DNA of 64,000 bases from Erinaceus europaeus (GCF_950295315.1 NC_080177.1:82569452-82633451); one strand, 5' to 3'. Shown: positions 11,545-21,962, counted from the first letter of the stretch. Notes: generated by a model from the sequence alone, not told the origin. Numbers and translations: made by a program.

Positions 11545-11610
11545 TTAAGGCAGGGAGGTGACACAGTGTTAGAGCACAGGACTTGCGTGTAAGGAAAGGT
11601 TATACCATCT
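11545..11610 (+). repeat. tRNA-like SINE fragment (type also at 49352-49455)
   Basis: The segment gggaggtgacacagtgttagagcacaggacttg resembles a tRNA-like head and matches 49357-49400 in order. It is short, so the assignment is tentative. Confidence 0.45.
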
Positions 11611-11929
11611 TTTAAGCAATTAGAAAATTAAAATAATACGGTTTGCTTTTTATAAATAAAAATTGAAGAAAATGAAGTAATAAATGTTTCATCATCTCCT
11701 AAGTAGAATATGTTATGTTTTTCTAACAAATACTTGGGAAATCACATTTACTAATGTAGTGGAATTATGGCAAAATAGACATAATTCTTCTATTTAAAAT
11801 GTCTGATTAAATCAGAATTTGAGATCAAATGACCGCTTTTGCCTTTCAGCAGCATTTACTCACAATGACAAATCGAAATCATTCAACTTGGCATGCTTTT
11901 TAAAATAACGTGGCGCTGATTGGTTTACC

Positions 11930-12028
11930 AGGGCCAAGCCCAGATCTGATTTGTCGTGGTGCTGGAGATCACACCTGGGAGTTGAGAGCCTCAGGCATGG
12001 AGATCGCTTGCATAACTGCCTCCCCAGC
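11930..12028 (-). repeat. tRNA-derived SINE (gcataatgg type), fragment
   Basis: The plus strand shows gtggtgctggagatcacacctggg, gcctcaggcatgga and gcttgcataactgcctcc, the reverse complement of the third SINE type in this window. Confidence 0.75.
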
Positions 12029-12878
12029 CCTGGTGTTCAGTCTCAAGCAGACATCTTAGAAAAGTTCACCTTGATTTTCGTATATTACAACTACTTCATG
12101 TAGATTCACTTAGGTATTAATATATCACGTTGAGGTCTGTCTCTGATTTTCAGTTACAAGCAATCAACACTAGCTCCTCAACAAATCTTGCTGAGATGTA
12201 ATTGAATGTGAAAATACGTTTATTTAGTATGGCACTAAATACTCCTCCAGTACGCCTGGCTGTAGTTGAAGGAGTTAACGTGTGGTCATCAGTGTTCGCT
12301 TTTTCTGCATTTATTGAATTCATTCTTTTTGGAATGCACTAACTGGATTCTGTCAGCCCTATAATATTGCTAAATGGAAGGGTTGGCTATGTTTGTTTTT
12401 GCTTAGTCAATAGCATTTGTCATACCAATTTATTAGACATTGATAGCTATAATGGGGAGTGGGATAAGAGATGTGCGTGGACTAACCGCTATTTTATTCT
12501 AATGTAGGACAATTTAAGAGTTTTGCCTCAAAAATATATGTGCTGTTAGCTAATGTAGACTGAGACAGATACACTGTTGTATTATTCATTTCCAAATGAC
12601 CTCATTTCCTGGTCTTATTACAGATACATCTTAAATACAGACTTTTAAGGAATGAGCTTATCTCATTTAAAGGTTATTACTGTATCCCCTTTCTATGCTT
12701 TAAGGAAGTTAGTTATCCTGTCTGAATATAGGATGTGAGAGTGAGTGTGATCAGAATGCAAAGTGAAAGCTGAAAAAGTATATAAGAATGATGCATAAAT
12801 ATAAGTTGCATACCTTTCAAAAGTGAAAGGTTATTAAAATGTTAGTATACACAGGAAAGAAAATCACTGTTGAAATGA

Positions 12879-12913
<35 letters not shown>

Positions 12914-13499
12914 TATATATTAATTCATTGACCCTGCAAGCATAACCCTGCAAGCATCTATAGCATTCTAAATTCTTTGGATATAATAATTTGTTATTAC
13001 ACTAGAAAGGAAATACACATTTTGTTCAATATAAAATTTCTTTGAGATTTTTATGTGAAGCAATATGGTCAATATTTAGCAAAATATCATTTCTGTGATA
13101 AGCTGACCAATTAAAGTGGTATTTTATGGCATACAGACATTTGCAGTTGTGGAGTACAAGAAATATTCAAACATTCCTTATTAAAATATTCATCAGGACT
13201 GTGGTCACAAAGCTTAATTATTCAAATCATGTAAATAAGAGACACTATGTTGCTTACATATTTAACCACAGAATCATTAACAAGAAAATACACAGTGGAA
13301 TCTGAATGAGCTTGTCATCTGTGGAAACGGCTGTGATGGATTTATCTTCTGGACATTTGTGGTGACGTGATGGGAATTAATGTGTATACGCTATATTGAC
13401 TATAACAACAGTGCCATTACAATTTGGTTTTTCAACTTTAATGATTCACATCAGAGTCAGTGACAACTCTCCACTTGAAAAGTAGAACGAGAGATGGAG
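12029..13499. other. Unique AT-rich sequence with (AT)n
   Basis: Apart from an (AT)n run at ~12883-12911, this 1.5-kb stretch contains no repeat, exon or RNA that I recognise. It is one of the longest repeat-poor intervals. Confidence 0.45.
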
Positions 13500-13504
13500 A
13501 AGGT

Positions 13505-13745
13505 GAGCGTCTGAGCACACCTGTCACCATGCACCTGGACGGCAGTTCAAGCCCCCGGTTGAGCACACCTGTCACCATGCACATGGACCGCAGTTCAAGC
13601 CCCCAGTCCCCATCTGCAGTGGGGAAGCTTCACAATTGGTGAAGCAGAGCTGCAGATGTCTCTCTTTCTCTCTTCCTCTTGACCTACCTCCCTCTAAATT
13701 TCTCTGTCTGTATACAAAATGAATAACTAAAATAATAAAAATAGT
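13505..13745 (+). repeat. Short-form SINE with 48-bp head duplication
   Basis: The head and B-box region (tgagcacacctgtcaccatg ... cagttcaagcccc) occurs twice, starting at 13512 and 13560, followed by one normal body (cagtggggaagcttcac, ctgcagatgtctctc) and an AT-rich tail. Confidence 0.82.
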
Positions 13746-13967
13746 GACAAAAAGAAAATTAGAATAAAATAATTAGTATACTGTTTTTAAATGGAGGTCA
13801 TATAGTCTTCCTACTTCATATGTGAAATAAGAATTACTCCGCTAAGTTTATTATATACCTTTCCTATTATTATGCGTGCATTTTTAGCACTCATTCTGTC
13901 TAAAACTTTGTAATATAATAAACAGAAATACTATGAAGAACTTAAGCTATTATATATTTAAATTTTT

Positions 13968-14240
13968 TAATATTTATTTATTCCCTTTTTGTTGCCCTTG
14001 TTGTTTTATTGTTGTAGTTATTCTTGATGTCATCGTTGTTGGATAGGACAGAGAGAAATGGAGAGAGGAGGGGAAGACAGAGAGGGGGAGAGCAAGACAG
14101 ACACCTGCAGACCTGCTTCACCGCCTGTGAAGCGACTCCCCTGCAGGTGGGGAGCCGGGGGCTCGAACCGGGATCCTTCCGCCCGTCCTTGCGCTTTGCG
14201 CCATGTGCGCTTAACCCGCTGTGCTACCGCCCAACTCCCA
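13968..14240 (-). repeat. ERI-type SINE (long form), young-looking
   Basis: On the minus strand it runs from gggagttgggcggtagcacag through B box ggttcgagcccc, the gtcgcttcacaggcggtgaag block, pyrimidine tract and aacaagggcaacaaaaaggg to an AATAAATA tail. It retains many CpGs. Confidence 0.92.
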
Positions 14241-14434
14241 AGCTATTATATTTTATGGTAGAAAAGTAGATCTGTACAAAATAATTGAGTGAACATACAC
14301 AAATAAATGGGTGGCAGAGAAGATTTGGGGTTACCTGGATAAAGAAAAAAGTATCAGTAAGATTTAGAGAAAATTATCAGGCTTGTGAAATAACTCACTT
14401 GAATAGTGTGCTTCTTTTTCCTTCTATTATTGAT

Positions 14435-14740
14435 TTAATAAAGATGAACAAGACTGTAAGATAACTGAAGTATAATTCCATAGAGTTCCCGCCACCAGAG
14501 CTCTGTATCCTACCCCCTCTATTGGAAGATTCTCGATTCTTTATTCCTCTGGGTGAATGGACCCGGATTTTTTATAGGGTATAGAAGGTGGGAGTTCCTG
14601 CTTCTGTAACTGCTGAGCATGGACATTGGCAGGTGGATCCGTATCCTCAGCCTTTTCCTAGTTTGCTGCTTTTGCATTTATGTGATACAGCTGTGAGTCC
14701 AGCCCCTCTCACACTGAAGGAAGATTTGGTGCTGTGCTGT
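14435..14740 (-). mobile_element. Old hedgehog L1 3' UTR fragment
   Basis: It matches the recurring 3' UTR in reverse: ttccatagagttcccgccacc, ctctgtatcctaccccctc, ctctgggtgaatggaccc, gaaggtgggagttcctgcttc, gctgagcatggacattggcag. It is more diverged than the copies at 4 and 54 kb. Confidence 0.82.
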
Positions 14741-14924
14741 GGTCTCTTTAATTTTCTCTCTCTCTCTTTCAGTCTCTATCTTAAGAAGGAGATGGGTCTG
14801 GGCAGTGGCACACCTGATAAAGTAGGCATGTTACCATGTGCAGGGCTCAGGGTCCAGAGTATATGTGTAGATCATGGTGAAGTCGTGTGTGTGGTTCCAC
14901 AAATATCAAGGCAATTTTCCCCAC

Positions 14925-16470
14925 ACTATTTGTTGAAGAGTCTCTCTCCATTTAATTATCTGGGCTCCCCTTATTAAAAATTAGATGTACATAATTGTGG
15001 GGGCTTATTTCTGGGCTCTCAGTTCAATGTCACTGGTCAGTGTGACTATTTTTGTTCCAATACTAGGCAACTGTTATTATAGTGGCTCTGTGATATAGTT
15101 TGAGATCTGGGAGCATGATGCTTCATTTTAGAAATTCAAGGTATTTTCTGTGTTCAGATAAATTTTTGTAGCTTTTGTTCTAGTCTCTTTAAAATATATA
15201 TTCTTGGGACCTTCATAGGTATTGCATTAAATTTGTATGTGGCTCTGTGTAGAATATTCATTTTGAAAAGAGAGTTAGCATACAAAGCCAAACAATTTGT
15301 TGAGCAATCATGGATCCCAAGCTTGGAATAGTGGAGAGGAAGTGTTAGGGAGGTACTCACTGCAAACTCTAGTGTAATCCTGCTTTCAGGTATATATTTT
15401 GCAGTAGTTTATGGATACGTGTGCACATACGCTCTCTCTCACAGAAACTGGTGTATGTCTAGGTTATGGGACTTTGTTAGAAAGTGAACTACCTGAGATG
15501 AAATTAGAGTGTACTATAAAAGGAAAGGTCTCACCCGAGTAATGAAGCTGAAGGGTTGTCATTCCACACGTGAAGTCTCTGGATACACTCTGAGGTGAAG
15601 CATGTTGAGATGGCAATCGTTGCTTTGGTTAGGTTGTGATCGGCGGATGCAATATTATTTGGTTTGGATTGGGAGATGCATACGGGAAAGTGAGCCCTAT
15701 CCAAGGGTGCCAGAACTGGGGGAAGTAGGGGCTCTATAGTGAAGATGTGAGGTTCCTGCTGTCTTAGGGTTCAAAAAGACAATCAATAGTTAATATTATC
15801 ATCACATTATTTGTTAATTGGGTTAACTTTGAAAAGTCCCTTTGTTATGGTTTGCTGTACAGTATCTTTTCAATCACCAGGTTCCAGATGCCACCAGGAT
15901 GCTGGCTAGGCTTCCCTGGATTGAAGACCCCACCAATGTGTCCTGGAGCTCCGCTTCCCCAGAGACCCACCCTACTAGGGAAAGAGAGAGGCAGACTGGG
16001 AGTATGGACCGACCAGTCAACACCCATGTTCAGCGGGGAAGCAATGACAGAAGCCAGACCTTCCACCTTCTGCAACCCTCAACGACCCTGGGTCCATGCT
16101 CCCAGAGGGCTAGAGAATGGGAAAGCTATCAGGGGAGGGGGATGGGTTATGGGGATTGGGTGGTGGGAATTGTGTGGAGTTGTACCCCTCCTACCTTATG
16201 CTTTTGTTCACTAATCCTTTCTTAAATAAAAAATTAAAAAAAAAAAAAAGAATATTCATTTTGATAATGTTACGTCTTCCATGGAATGTCTTTCACTTTT
16301 TTTTTGTTTTGTTTAGGCTTATCCCTAGATATTTTATTGTCTTTGCTGCTGTAGTGAATGAATTTGATTTCTGGATGTCTTCTTCTTCTGAATTAGTGTT
16401 TGCATAAAGAAATGACACTGACTTTTGCATGTTAATTCCTGTACTCAGCATCGCATGTACTAGAGTGAAG
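14925..16470 (-). mobile_element. Older L1 ORF2 segment, split by a young L1
   Basis: 14925-15250 and 16265-16470 together read as antisense mammalian L1 ORF2. Landmarks are tatttgttgaagagtctctctcc, ggcttatttctgggctctc, gagatctgggagcatgatgc, ggtattgcattaaatttgtatg, then after the interruption ttttgataatgttacgtcttcc and cctagatattttattgtctttg. The second part continues exactly where the first stops, apart from the duplicated 16-bp target. Confidence 0.85.
15251..16264 (+). mobile_element. Young L1 insertion, twin-primed, with 16-bp TSD
   Basis: Identical 16-bp flanks agaatattcattttga lie at 15251-15266 and 16249-16264. 15267 to ~15845 is L1 3' UTR on the minus strand (collinear with 4310-4900) and ~15866-16245 is the terminal 3' UTR on the plus strand, ending in a poly-A run after 16225. 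The outer end of the inverted arm is contiguous, in transcript order, with the start of the 3' arm. This is the textbook geometry of twin-primed target-primed reverse transcription. It contains no ORF2. Confidence 0.93.
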
Positions 16471-16570
16471 ATTCTTTATCATTAACAAGGATACTCAGTC
16501 TTAAAGAAATATATCTCCCTATGAGAATCCGCATTTACAGATACAAATTTTAGAATATTTTTTCTTTTCT

Positions 16571-16898
16571 TTTTTTTTTTTTTTTTTTTTTTGCCTCCAA
16601 GGTTATTGCTGGGATCAGTGCCTGCACTATGAATCCACTGCTCCTGGAGGCTGTTTTTTCCCTTTTGTTGCCCTTATTGTTTATTGTTGTTGTTGTTGCT
16701 GTCTTTATTGGATAGGACAGAGAGAAATGGAGAGAGGAGGGGAAGACAGAGAGGGGGAAGAGAAAGATCTGCTTTACCAGTTGTGAAGAGACCCCCCCCC
16801 TCAGGTGGGGAGCCCAGGACTCAAACTGGGATCCTTCACTGGTCCTTGTGCTTGGTGCCCTGTGCACTTAATCTGCTGTGCTTCCATCCAGCCCCCAA
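16571..16898 (-). repeat. ERI-type SINE (long form)
   Basis: The minus strand has the expected order from a gggggctgg head near 16898 to the cctccaaggttattgctggga end and a T-run (A-tail) at 16560-16592. The AC/AAT segment is shortened. Confidence 0.88.
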
Positions 16899-16904
16899 AA
16901 TCAT

Positions 16905-17080
16905 TTTTTAAAAATAATTTATTTTAATGAGAGTATGAGAGAGAGAGAAAGAGAGGAACCAGAGCACTGCTCTACTCTAGCTGATGGTGGTGCAGGTGAT
17001 TGACCCTGGGACTCTTAAGCTTCAGACACGAAATACTTTTTGTAAAACCATTATGCTGTTTTCCCCCTACCCTAGAATCA
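16905..17080 (-). repeat. tRNA-derived SINE (gcataatgg type)
   Basis: The plus strand reads gagagagagagaaagagag, ccagagcactgctctac, ggtgattgaccctgggactc and aaccattatgctg, the reverse complement of this family with an internal GA run. Confidence 0.78.
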
Positions 17081-18024
17081 TTCTTCAGAGGCATGTTAAA
17101 GGGAAGGATACAGTGAATTCTTAAAATAGGTATGACGGACTCATCTTAACAGGTGATGATCTGGATATTTATTCCCCTATATCTCCACAACTAATAGAGC
17201 ACCTGGCCGCACGGGATGTTCAGTATCTTTTACGTTGAGCGTAATAAAGTCTTTATAGTTTTCAGTGTTGTTAGCAACTCTGTCTGTATGCTTAATCACA
17301 TCAACACCTCCTCATTCTGGTTTTACCTCAAAACTAGTAGGATCAGAAGCTGTCATGCAATGTCTCAAAACTTCAAAACTGCTTAGAGTGTGAATCTGTT
17401 TGCATGGTAATTTTTTTTTTTTAGATCACTGTGAATCTTTGTAAATTCTAATGTGGAAAAATTATAATTTAAGCATTTAATAGGTTTTATTTCGTTTAAG
17501 AACTTTGGAAATGATCTATATTTTTTCAACTATGAAAACATGGTATTTTATTTCTGTTTCAAAACTTTGAGTTCAAACAAAATGAGATTTATAATTTTAG
17601 AGATCACATAAGCATTGTATTCATGATAACTTGGGACTCAGATACATTTCAGTGGCCAATTTGACATGAGAATATGATTTTCAATGACAGTAAATCAAGA
17701 TTTACTTGGTGTAATATATCTGATGTAGGTAAATAAAGTAATACAAAATGCAACTTCTATCCAGAATAGCCAACTATTAAAATCAAAGTTATTTAAAATT
17801 AAGTTAGAAATTGGATTTATAACAGGCAAGTGTTAACATTTAATAATATATAGGCATTTAGTTAGATAGACATATGTCATTATTTAGTTCAGTATTTGGA
17901 CTTTCATATACTTTTTATATAGCAAAAAGAATCCCATCAGTTAGAAAGTTTGAAATAAAGTTTATGGAAGACATTTTTTACAAAATACCATCTATCTTTT
18001 CTTTTTTAATATAGATTTGAAAAG
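17081..18024. other. Unique AT-rich sequence
   Basis: No repeat family, exon or RNA gene is recognised. Confidence 0.45.
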
Positions 18025-18227
18025 CCTAAAACAGCAGCTCTGGGGCCCCTAAAGCAGTTCTCTGGGCCAGTGTGCTCCTTCCTGTGTGTGTGACTCAGAT
18101 TCAGGCTCCGTCTGCGCTGTGCAGAAGGAAGCTTCAGTGCAGTGGTCTCTCTCACTCTCCATCCCTTCTTCTTCTAGCGTTTGCCCTTCTTCTGTAGCCA
18201 GTCAACAGCATCAGGTTGAGCCTGATG

Positions 18228-19430
18228 TCAAGTTTCGAGACCTCCTTTGAATCTGGAGAGGTGGCAGTCGTTGACTATGTGGATCATAGTCTTTCTGGAG
18301 CCGCAGGGGCAGTTCGGGTCGTCTCTGGCTCCCCAGTGATGGAACATAGCGGCGCACCGGCCATGGCCTGTTCGATAGCGATTGAGGAGGGCCCAGTCAT
18401 AACGTGCCAGGTCAAAGCCGGGTTGACGCTCGCAGGGGTCTGTGATGAGGTGTTTGTTCTTGACCTCAGCTGACTGCCAGCTCTGTTTCCAAGAGTCTGG
18501 AACAGAGAAGTTCAGTGTAGGCGTAGGGGACCAGATTGGGTGACGAGGCGTCAAGCGTTGGACAGGGTGGGCGAAGATATCCGCATATATTGGCAGGTCC
18601 GGTCGAGTGTAGACGTGGGAAATGAACTTAGATGAAGCCGCATCCCGACGAATATCTGGCGGGGTGATGTTGCTGAGAACTGGCAGCCATGGAACCGGGG
18701 TGGAACGGATGGTTCCAGAAATGATCCTCATGGAGGAATATAATTTGGAATCGACCAAGTGGACATGGGGGCTACGGAACCATCCTGGGGCACAGTATTC
18801 TGCAGTGGAATAGCAGAATGCCAGAGATGATGATCGCAGTGTGGAAGCGCTCGTGCCCCATGAGGAGCTGGCCAGTCTTGCAATGATGTGATTCCTCGCG
18901 CCCACCTTTGCTGCAGTTTTTATGAGATGTTCGTGAAATGACAGAGTGCGATCGAGAGTAACACCAAGATAGACTGGCTGGGCTTCATGCCAGATTCTCG
19001 TATTGCCGAGCTGCACATTAAGCTCACGCGAGGCCGAGGCATGGTGTAGATGGAAAACAGATGATACCGTTTTTGCAGTGCTGGGGATTAGTCGCCATTT
19101 TTTATAGTCATCAGATATCAGAGACATGTCTTTTGTGAGTGTTTCCTCGAGGATGTCGAACTTGGATGCCTGAGTTGCACAGCAGATGTCATCAGCGTAG
19201 ATGAACTTCCTTGAAGAAGTTTCTGGGAGGTCATTGATGTAAATATTAAATAGCGTAGGATCCAGAACAGAGCCCTGGGGGAGGCCACTTGAGACAAGTC
19301 TCCATCTGCTAGACGTGTCACCCAGATGTACCCGGAATCTTCTGTTTTGGAGAAGAAACGATATAGTGTTGGCCACCCATGGAGGCAGGCATCTTGAGAT
19401 CTTGACTAGGAGACCACGGTGCCAGACCAT
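18228..19430 (-). pseudogene. LINE copy 1: RT (motif B onward) and C-terminal domain
   Basis: This is a 400-residue open frame on the minus strand. It starts right after the frameshift in RT motif A. Visible landmarks are GLPQG at residues 49-53, the catalytic FIYADD at 76-81, the KKWRL...STAKT region near 110-121, YLGVTLD at 154-160, an AEYCAPGW segment in the thumb-like region, and a C-terminal C-x-C-x7-H-x4-C pattern (C374, C376, H384, C389) typical of this LINE group. It ends at a TGA. Translation in the same frame continues for 17 more sense codons to a TAG that sits next to the (AAG)n tail. The long uninterrupted length argues for a recent insertion. RT activity is not expected because the upstream half is out of frame. 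Confidence 0.88.
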
Positions 19431-20216
19431 GTCATAGGCGTGAGATCAACAAAGACAGCACCCGTCTTTAAATTCTTCTGGAATCCATTTTCAATGTAAG
19501 TTGAGAGGGCCAGGGCTTGTTCCCAGGTAGATCTTCCTGGGCGGAAACCAGCTTGGGAGGGTGATAGGAATTTCTCTGTAAGATGAGAAATACGTGACAG
19601 AAGCAGCCTCTCAAGGAGTTTGTAACACACGGAGAGGAGAGAAATTGGTCTATAGCTGGCGGCCAGTGTTGGGTCTTTCTTTGGTTTCAAAACCGCTATA
19701 ATCTTCGCACGACGCCAAACTTTGGGCATAGACTCAGATTCCAAGATGTGGGACAGGAATGAAGCGAGCCACTTCTTTGCCGCGGGACCCAGGTTAAGAA
19801 TGAGTTCTGGGGTGATGTTATCATATCCAGCAGCTGTTCCTGGTTTAACCCTCTTCAAAGCGTCTTCCAGTTCAGACAGTGTAAAGGGAGAGATTTTTGG
19901 AGATGGACAAGATAACCGGAAGTGGGATGATCACTCATGGGAAATTTCTCTTTTCCAGACTGGTTCGATCTTAGCACGTCCAACTTGAGTTAGGTGACTG
20001 GCCACTGAGTTTGGAGAGACGGGAGGATGGGAGACGGGAGGGGGTTGGCTACCGGCACCCAGTCTGTGAAGAAGCTTCCAGGCCTTCCTACCTGAGTGGG
20101 TGAAGTTCAGACATTCCGTGAGTTGTTGCCAGCAGGCTTGGCGTGCTGCATCCAGGGAGGCAATGAGATGGTCAGCCACATCTGGGTTGCCCTACTCATC
20201 ATACTGCTTTAGTAGT
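19406..20216 (-). pseudogene. LINE copy 1: pre-RT linker and N-terminal RT motifs, frameshifted
   Basis: In sense order, 20179-19931 encodes a linker (SGRKAWKLLHRLG), preceded by an in-frame TAG. A second frame to 19406 carries PGTAAGYDNITPELI (RT motif 0/1), ASYRPISLLSVCYKLLERLL (motif 1/2), QAGFRPGRST (motif 2a) and AVFVDLT (start of motif A). At ~19435-19442 a short deletion relative to copy 2, about 4 bp, shifts the frame, so AYDMVW continues in the frame of the 400-residue segment. The endonuclease domain expected upstream is absent. Confidence 0.82.
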
Positions 20217-20265
20217 TGATCTCCATCCCTCAGCCTTCCAGTCTCTAAAAAAGAAAAGAGACAGG

Positions 20266-20545
20266 GGGTCGGGTGGTGGCGCAGTGGGTTAAGCGCATGT
20301 GGCGCAAAGCGCAGAGACCAGTGTAAGGATCCCGGTTCGAGCCCCCGGTTCCCCACCTGCAGGGGCATCGCTTCACAGGCAGTGAAGCAGGTCTGCAGGT
20401 GTCTTTCTCTCCCCCTCTCTTTCTTCCCCACCTATCTCCATTTCTTTCTGTCCTATCCAACAATGACAACAATAATAACTACAGCAATAAAACAACAAGG
20501 GCAACAAAAGGGAATAAATAAATAAAATAAATATTTAAAAAAATA
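20266..20545 (+). repeat. ERI-type SINE (long form) with intact Pol III boxes
   Basis: It has a clear A box tggcgcagtgg (20277-20287) and B box ggttcgagccc (20334-20344), spaced as in a tRNA gene. The gcttcacaggcagtgaagcag block, pyrimidine tract, AAC/AAT segment and AATAAATAAATAAAATAAAT tail follow. It is one of the best-preserved heads in the window. Confidence 0.93.
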
Positions 20546-20562
20546 TATATATATTATGATCG

Positions 20563-20832
20563 AGCCCCCCCGGCTCCCCACCTGCAGGGGTCGCTTCACA
20601 GGCGGTGAAGCAGGTCTGCAGGTGTCTGTCTTTCTCTCCCCCTCTCTGTCTTCCCCTCCTCTCTCCATTTCTCTCTGTCCTATCCAACAACAAACAACAT
20701 CAACAATGGCAATAATAATAACCACAACGAGGCTGCAACAAAAAGGGGAAAAAAATGGCCTCCAGGAGCGGTGGATTCATGGTGCAGGCACCGAGCCCAG
20801 CAATAATCCTGGAGGGGAAAAAAAAAAAAGAG
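20563..20832 (+). repeat. ERI-type SINE, 5'-truncated, in tandem with the previous copy
   Basis: It begins in the B-box half (gagcccccccggctcc), continues through the full body to the gcggtggattcatggtgcag end and terminates in (A)11. A short (AT)n separates it from the preceding SINE. Confidence 0.9.
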
Positions 20833-21542
20833 ATAGCAGATCTTATTTTTTCTTTTTCATTAATTCTACAATAAAAGCTGTTAGTCGCTCAAAGGAATCT
20901 AATGGGACTTCTACATTCTGTCCATGGCTAAAGACATCCGTTCTTTATTCCAATGAGGCAAGAAATTAAGTTATACAAGAATCCCCTCAAAAATCAATAG
21001 GGGGGGTTTACAGTTGAGCAAAGGAGAAATCATTGCGTCTAAACATTTTCTCTGGAACTTCATACAGAAGAGTGAGAAAGAGCGTCTGCCAATATGCTTG
21101 CTAGCCAACCCCTTCCTGCTCATATTTAGATCACAAAGAAGTAGATTTCTATTGATTAGAGTTTTACTCACTAATCCTTAATGGCGTAATAGTGCTGCTT
21201 CCTTGAAATTACAATTTAATTGACTTTTAAGTGTTTTTAAACTTTGCAGACACCAATGTACACCAGTGAGTGCCTTCTTTCATTCTCAGGGAAAGGTATC
21301 CACATCAACCACGAGTAAGCAAGGAGTCTATAGCTCTCACAGGAGATTCATATTTGCTAGTTACTTGAAGCCACTTTTTTGGGAAGGGAGGTACCATCAA
21401 GATGTCGCCAACGCAAAGACCAAGTGCTATGAGAGCAACACAGGCAGAATCATCTGGCTTTTCTGGTTAGAAAAAGGGCGTGGAGGGCAGTGTTTCTAGA
21501 GAAATAAAAGTAGATCATTGTTGATAGTGGGATTTTTTAAAA
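20833..21542. other. Unique sequence, nothing recognised
   Basis: Short frames at 20971-21171 (-) and 21266-21499 (+) have no known motif. No repeat is recognised. Confidence 0.4.
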
Positions 21543-21858
21543 AATTATTTTTATTTCCTCCAGGGTTATCCCTGGAGCTCAGTGCCTGTACCATGAATCC
21601 ACTGCCCCCTGGTGGTCATTTTGTTCCATTGTCGTTGTTGCTGTTATTGTTGTTGTTGGATAGGAGAGCTAGAAATGGACAGAGAGGAAGACAGAGAGGG
21701 AGAGATAGATAGACAGCTGCAGACCTGCTTCACCGCTGCCTGTGAAGCGACTCCCCTGCTGGCGGGGAGCTGGGCGCTCGAACTGAGATCCTTCTGCTGG
21801 TCCTTGCGCTTCGCACTAAGTACACTTAACCCGGTGTGCTACCACCCAGCCCCCAATA
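21543..21858 (-). repeat. ERI-type SINE (long form)
   Basis: In reverse it has the head (gggggctgggtggtagcac), B-box region, body block and gcctgtaccatgaatccac/ctccagggttatccctgg end with an A-rich tail. A small internal change (ctgccccctggtggtcat) marks a subfamily variant. Confidence 0.88.
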
Positions 21859-21962
21859 GCAGGATTTTAAAAAGTATTATTCTTGTTTATAGGATAAGCA
21901 AAAATCAACAAGAACTTTATAATTGTTTGGTCAGGCTTTTGATTAAAGTTTCTCTTATATGA

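Larger units (their letters stand above)
18167..20219 (-). mobile_element. Jockey/CR1-superfamily LINE, copy 1, 5'-truncated, 11-bp TSD
   Basis: The flanking 11-bp repeat tctccatccct (18156-18166 and 20220-20230) defines a 2,053-bp insertion. In sense (minus) order it encodes the linker before RT, the whole RT, and a C-terminal domain. It ends with TAG (18176-18174) followed by a short (AAG)n tail instead of poly-A. The endonuclease domain is missing through 5' truncation. The RT reads like the Jockey/CR1/L2/Daphne group: GLPQGSVL, FNIYINDLPE, FIYADD, YLGVTLDRTLSF. It is not L1 and not RTE/BovB. In-frame stops and one frameshift make it non-functional. It is about 93% identical in protein to copy 2, so both are recent. 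Confidence 0.9.
18025..20265 (+). repeat. Host repeat interrupted by the Jockey-like LINE
   Basis: The sequence before the LINE (to 18166: aaggaagcttcagtgcagtg, gtctctctcactctccatccct) continues after it at 20231 (cagccttccagtctctaaaa, then an A-rich tail to 20262). It looks like a SINE body and tail split by the insertion. I cannot name the family. Confidence 0.5.

Noticed and set aside
14024..14269. Recurring Arg/Glu-rich or Ser/Leu-rich frames of 60-100 codons (also near 20450, 38023, 55511, 61883)
   Set aside because: All are translations of the SINE body in different frames.
15251..16264. Large palindrome or hairpin
   Set aside because: The arms are different, consecutive parts of the L1 3' UTR, so they are not complementary to each other; orientation flips by twin priming.
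18228..19430. The RT frame as a domesticated host gene
   Set aside because: It starts at a frameshift, lacks the upstream RT motifs, is bounded by a TSD as a simple insertion, and a similarly young relative exists nearby.
18167..20219. Assignment to BovB/RTE or L1
   Set aside because: The motifs (FIYADD with YLGVTLDRTLSF, C-terminal CPCG...H...C) and the AAG tail do not match L1, which is present here for comparison, nor RTE-type elements as I know them.
18167..20219. Contamination by invertebrate DNA
   Set aside because: The insertion is flanked by a TSD within local sequence, and its relative is embedded in a hedgehog-type L1.
20277..20345. Possible tRNA gene
   Set aside because: A and B boxes are present, but they are the head of a SINE seen many times here, followed by the SINE body rather than a tRNA acceptor end.
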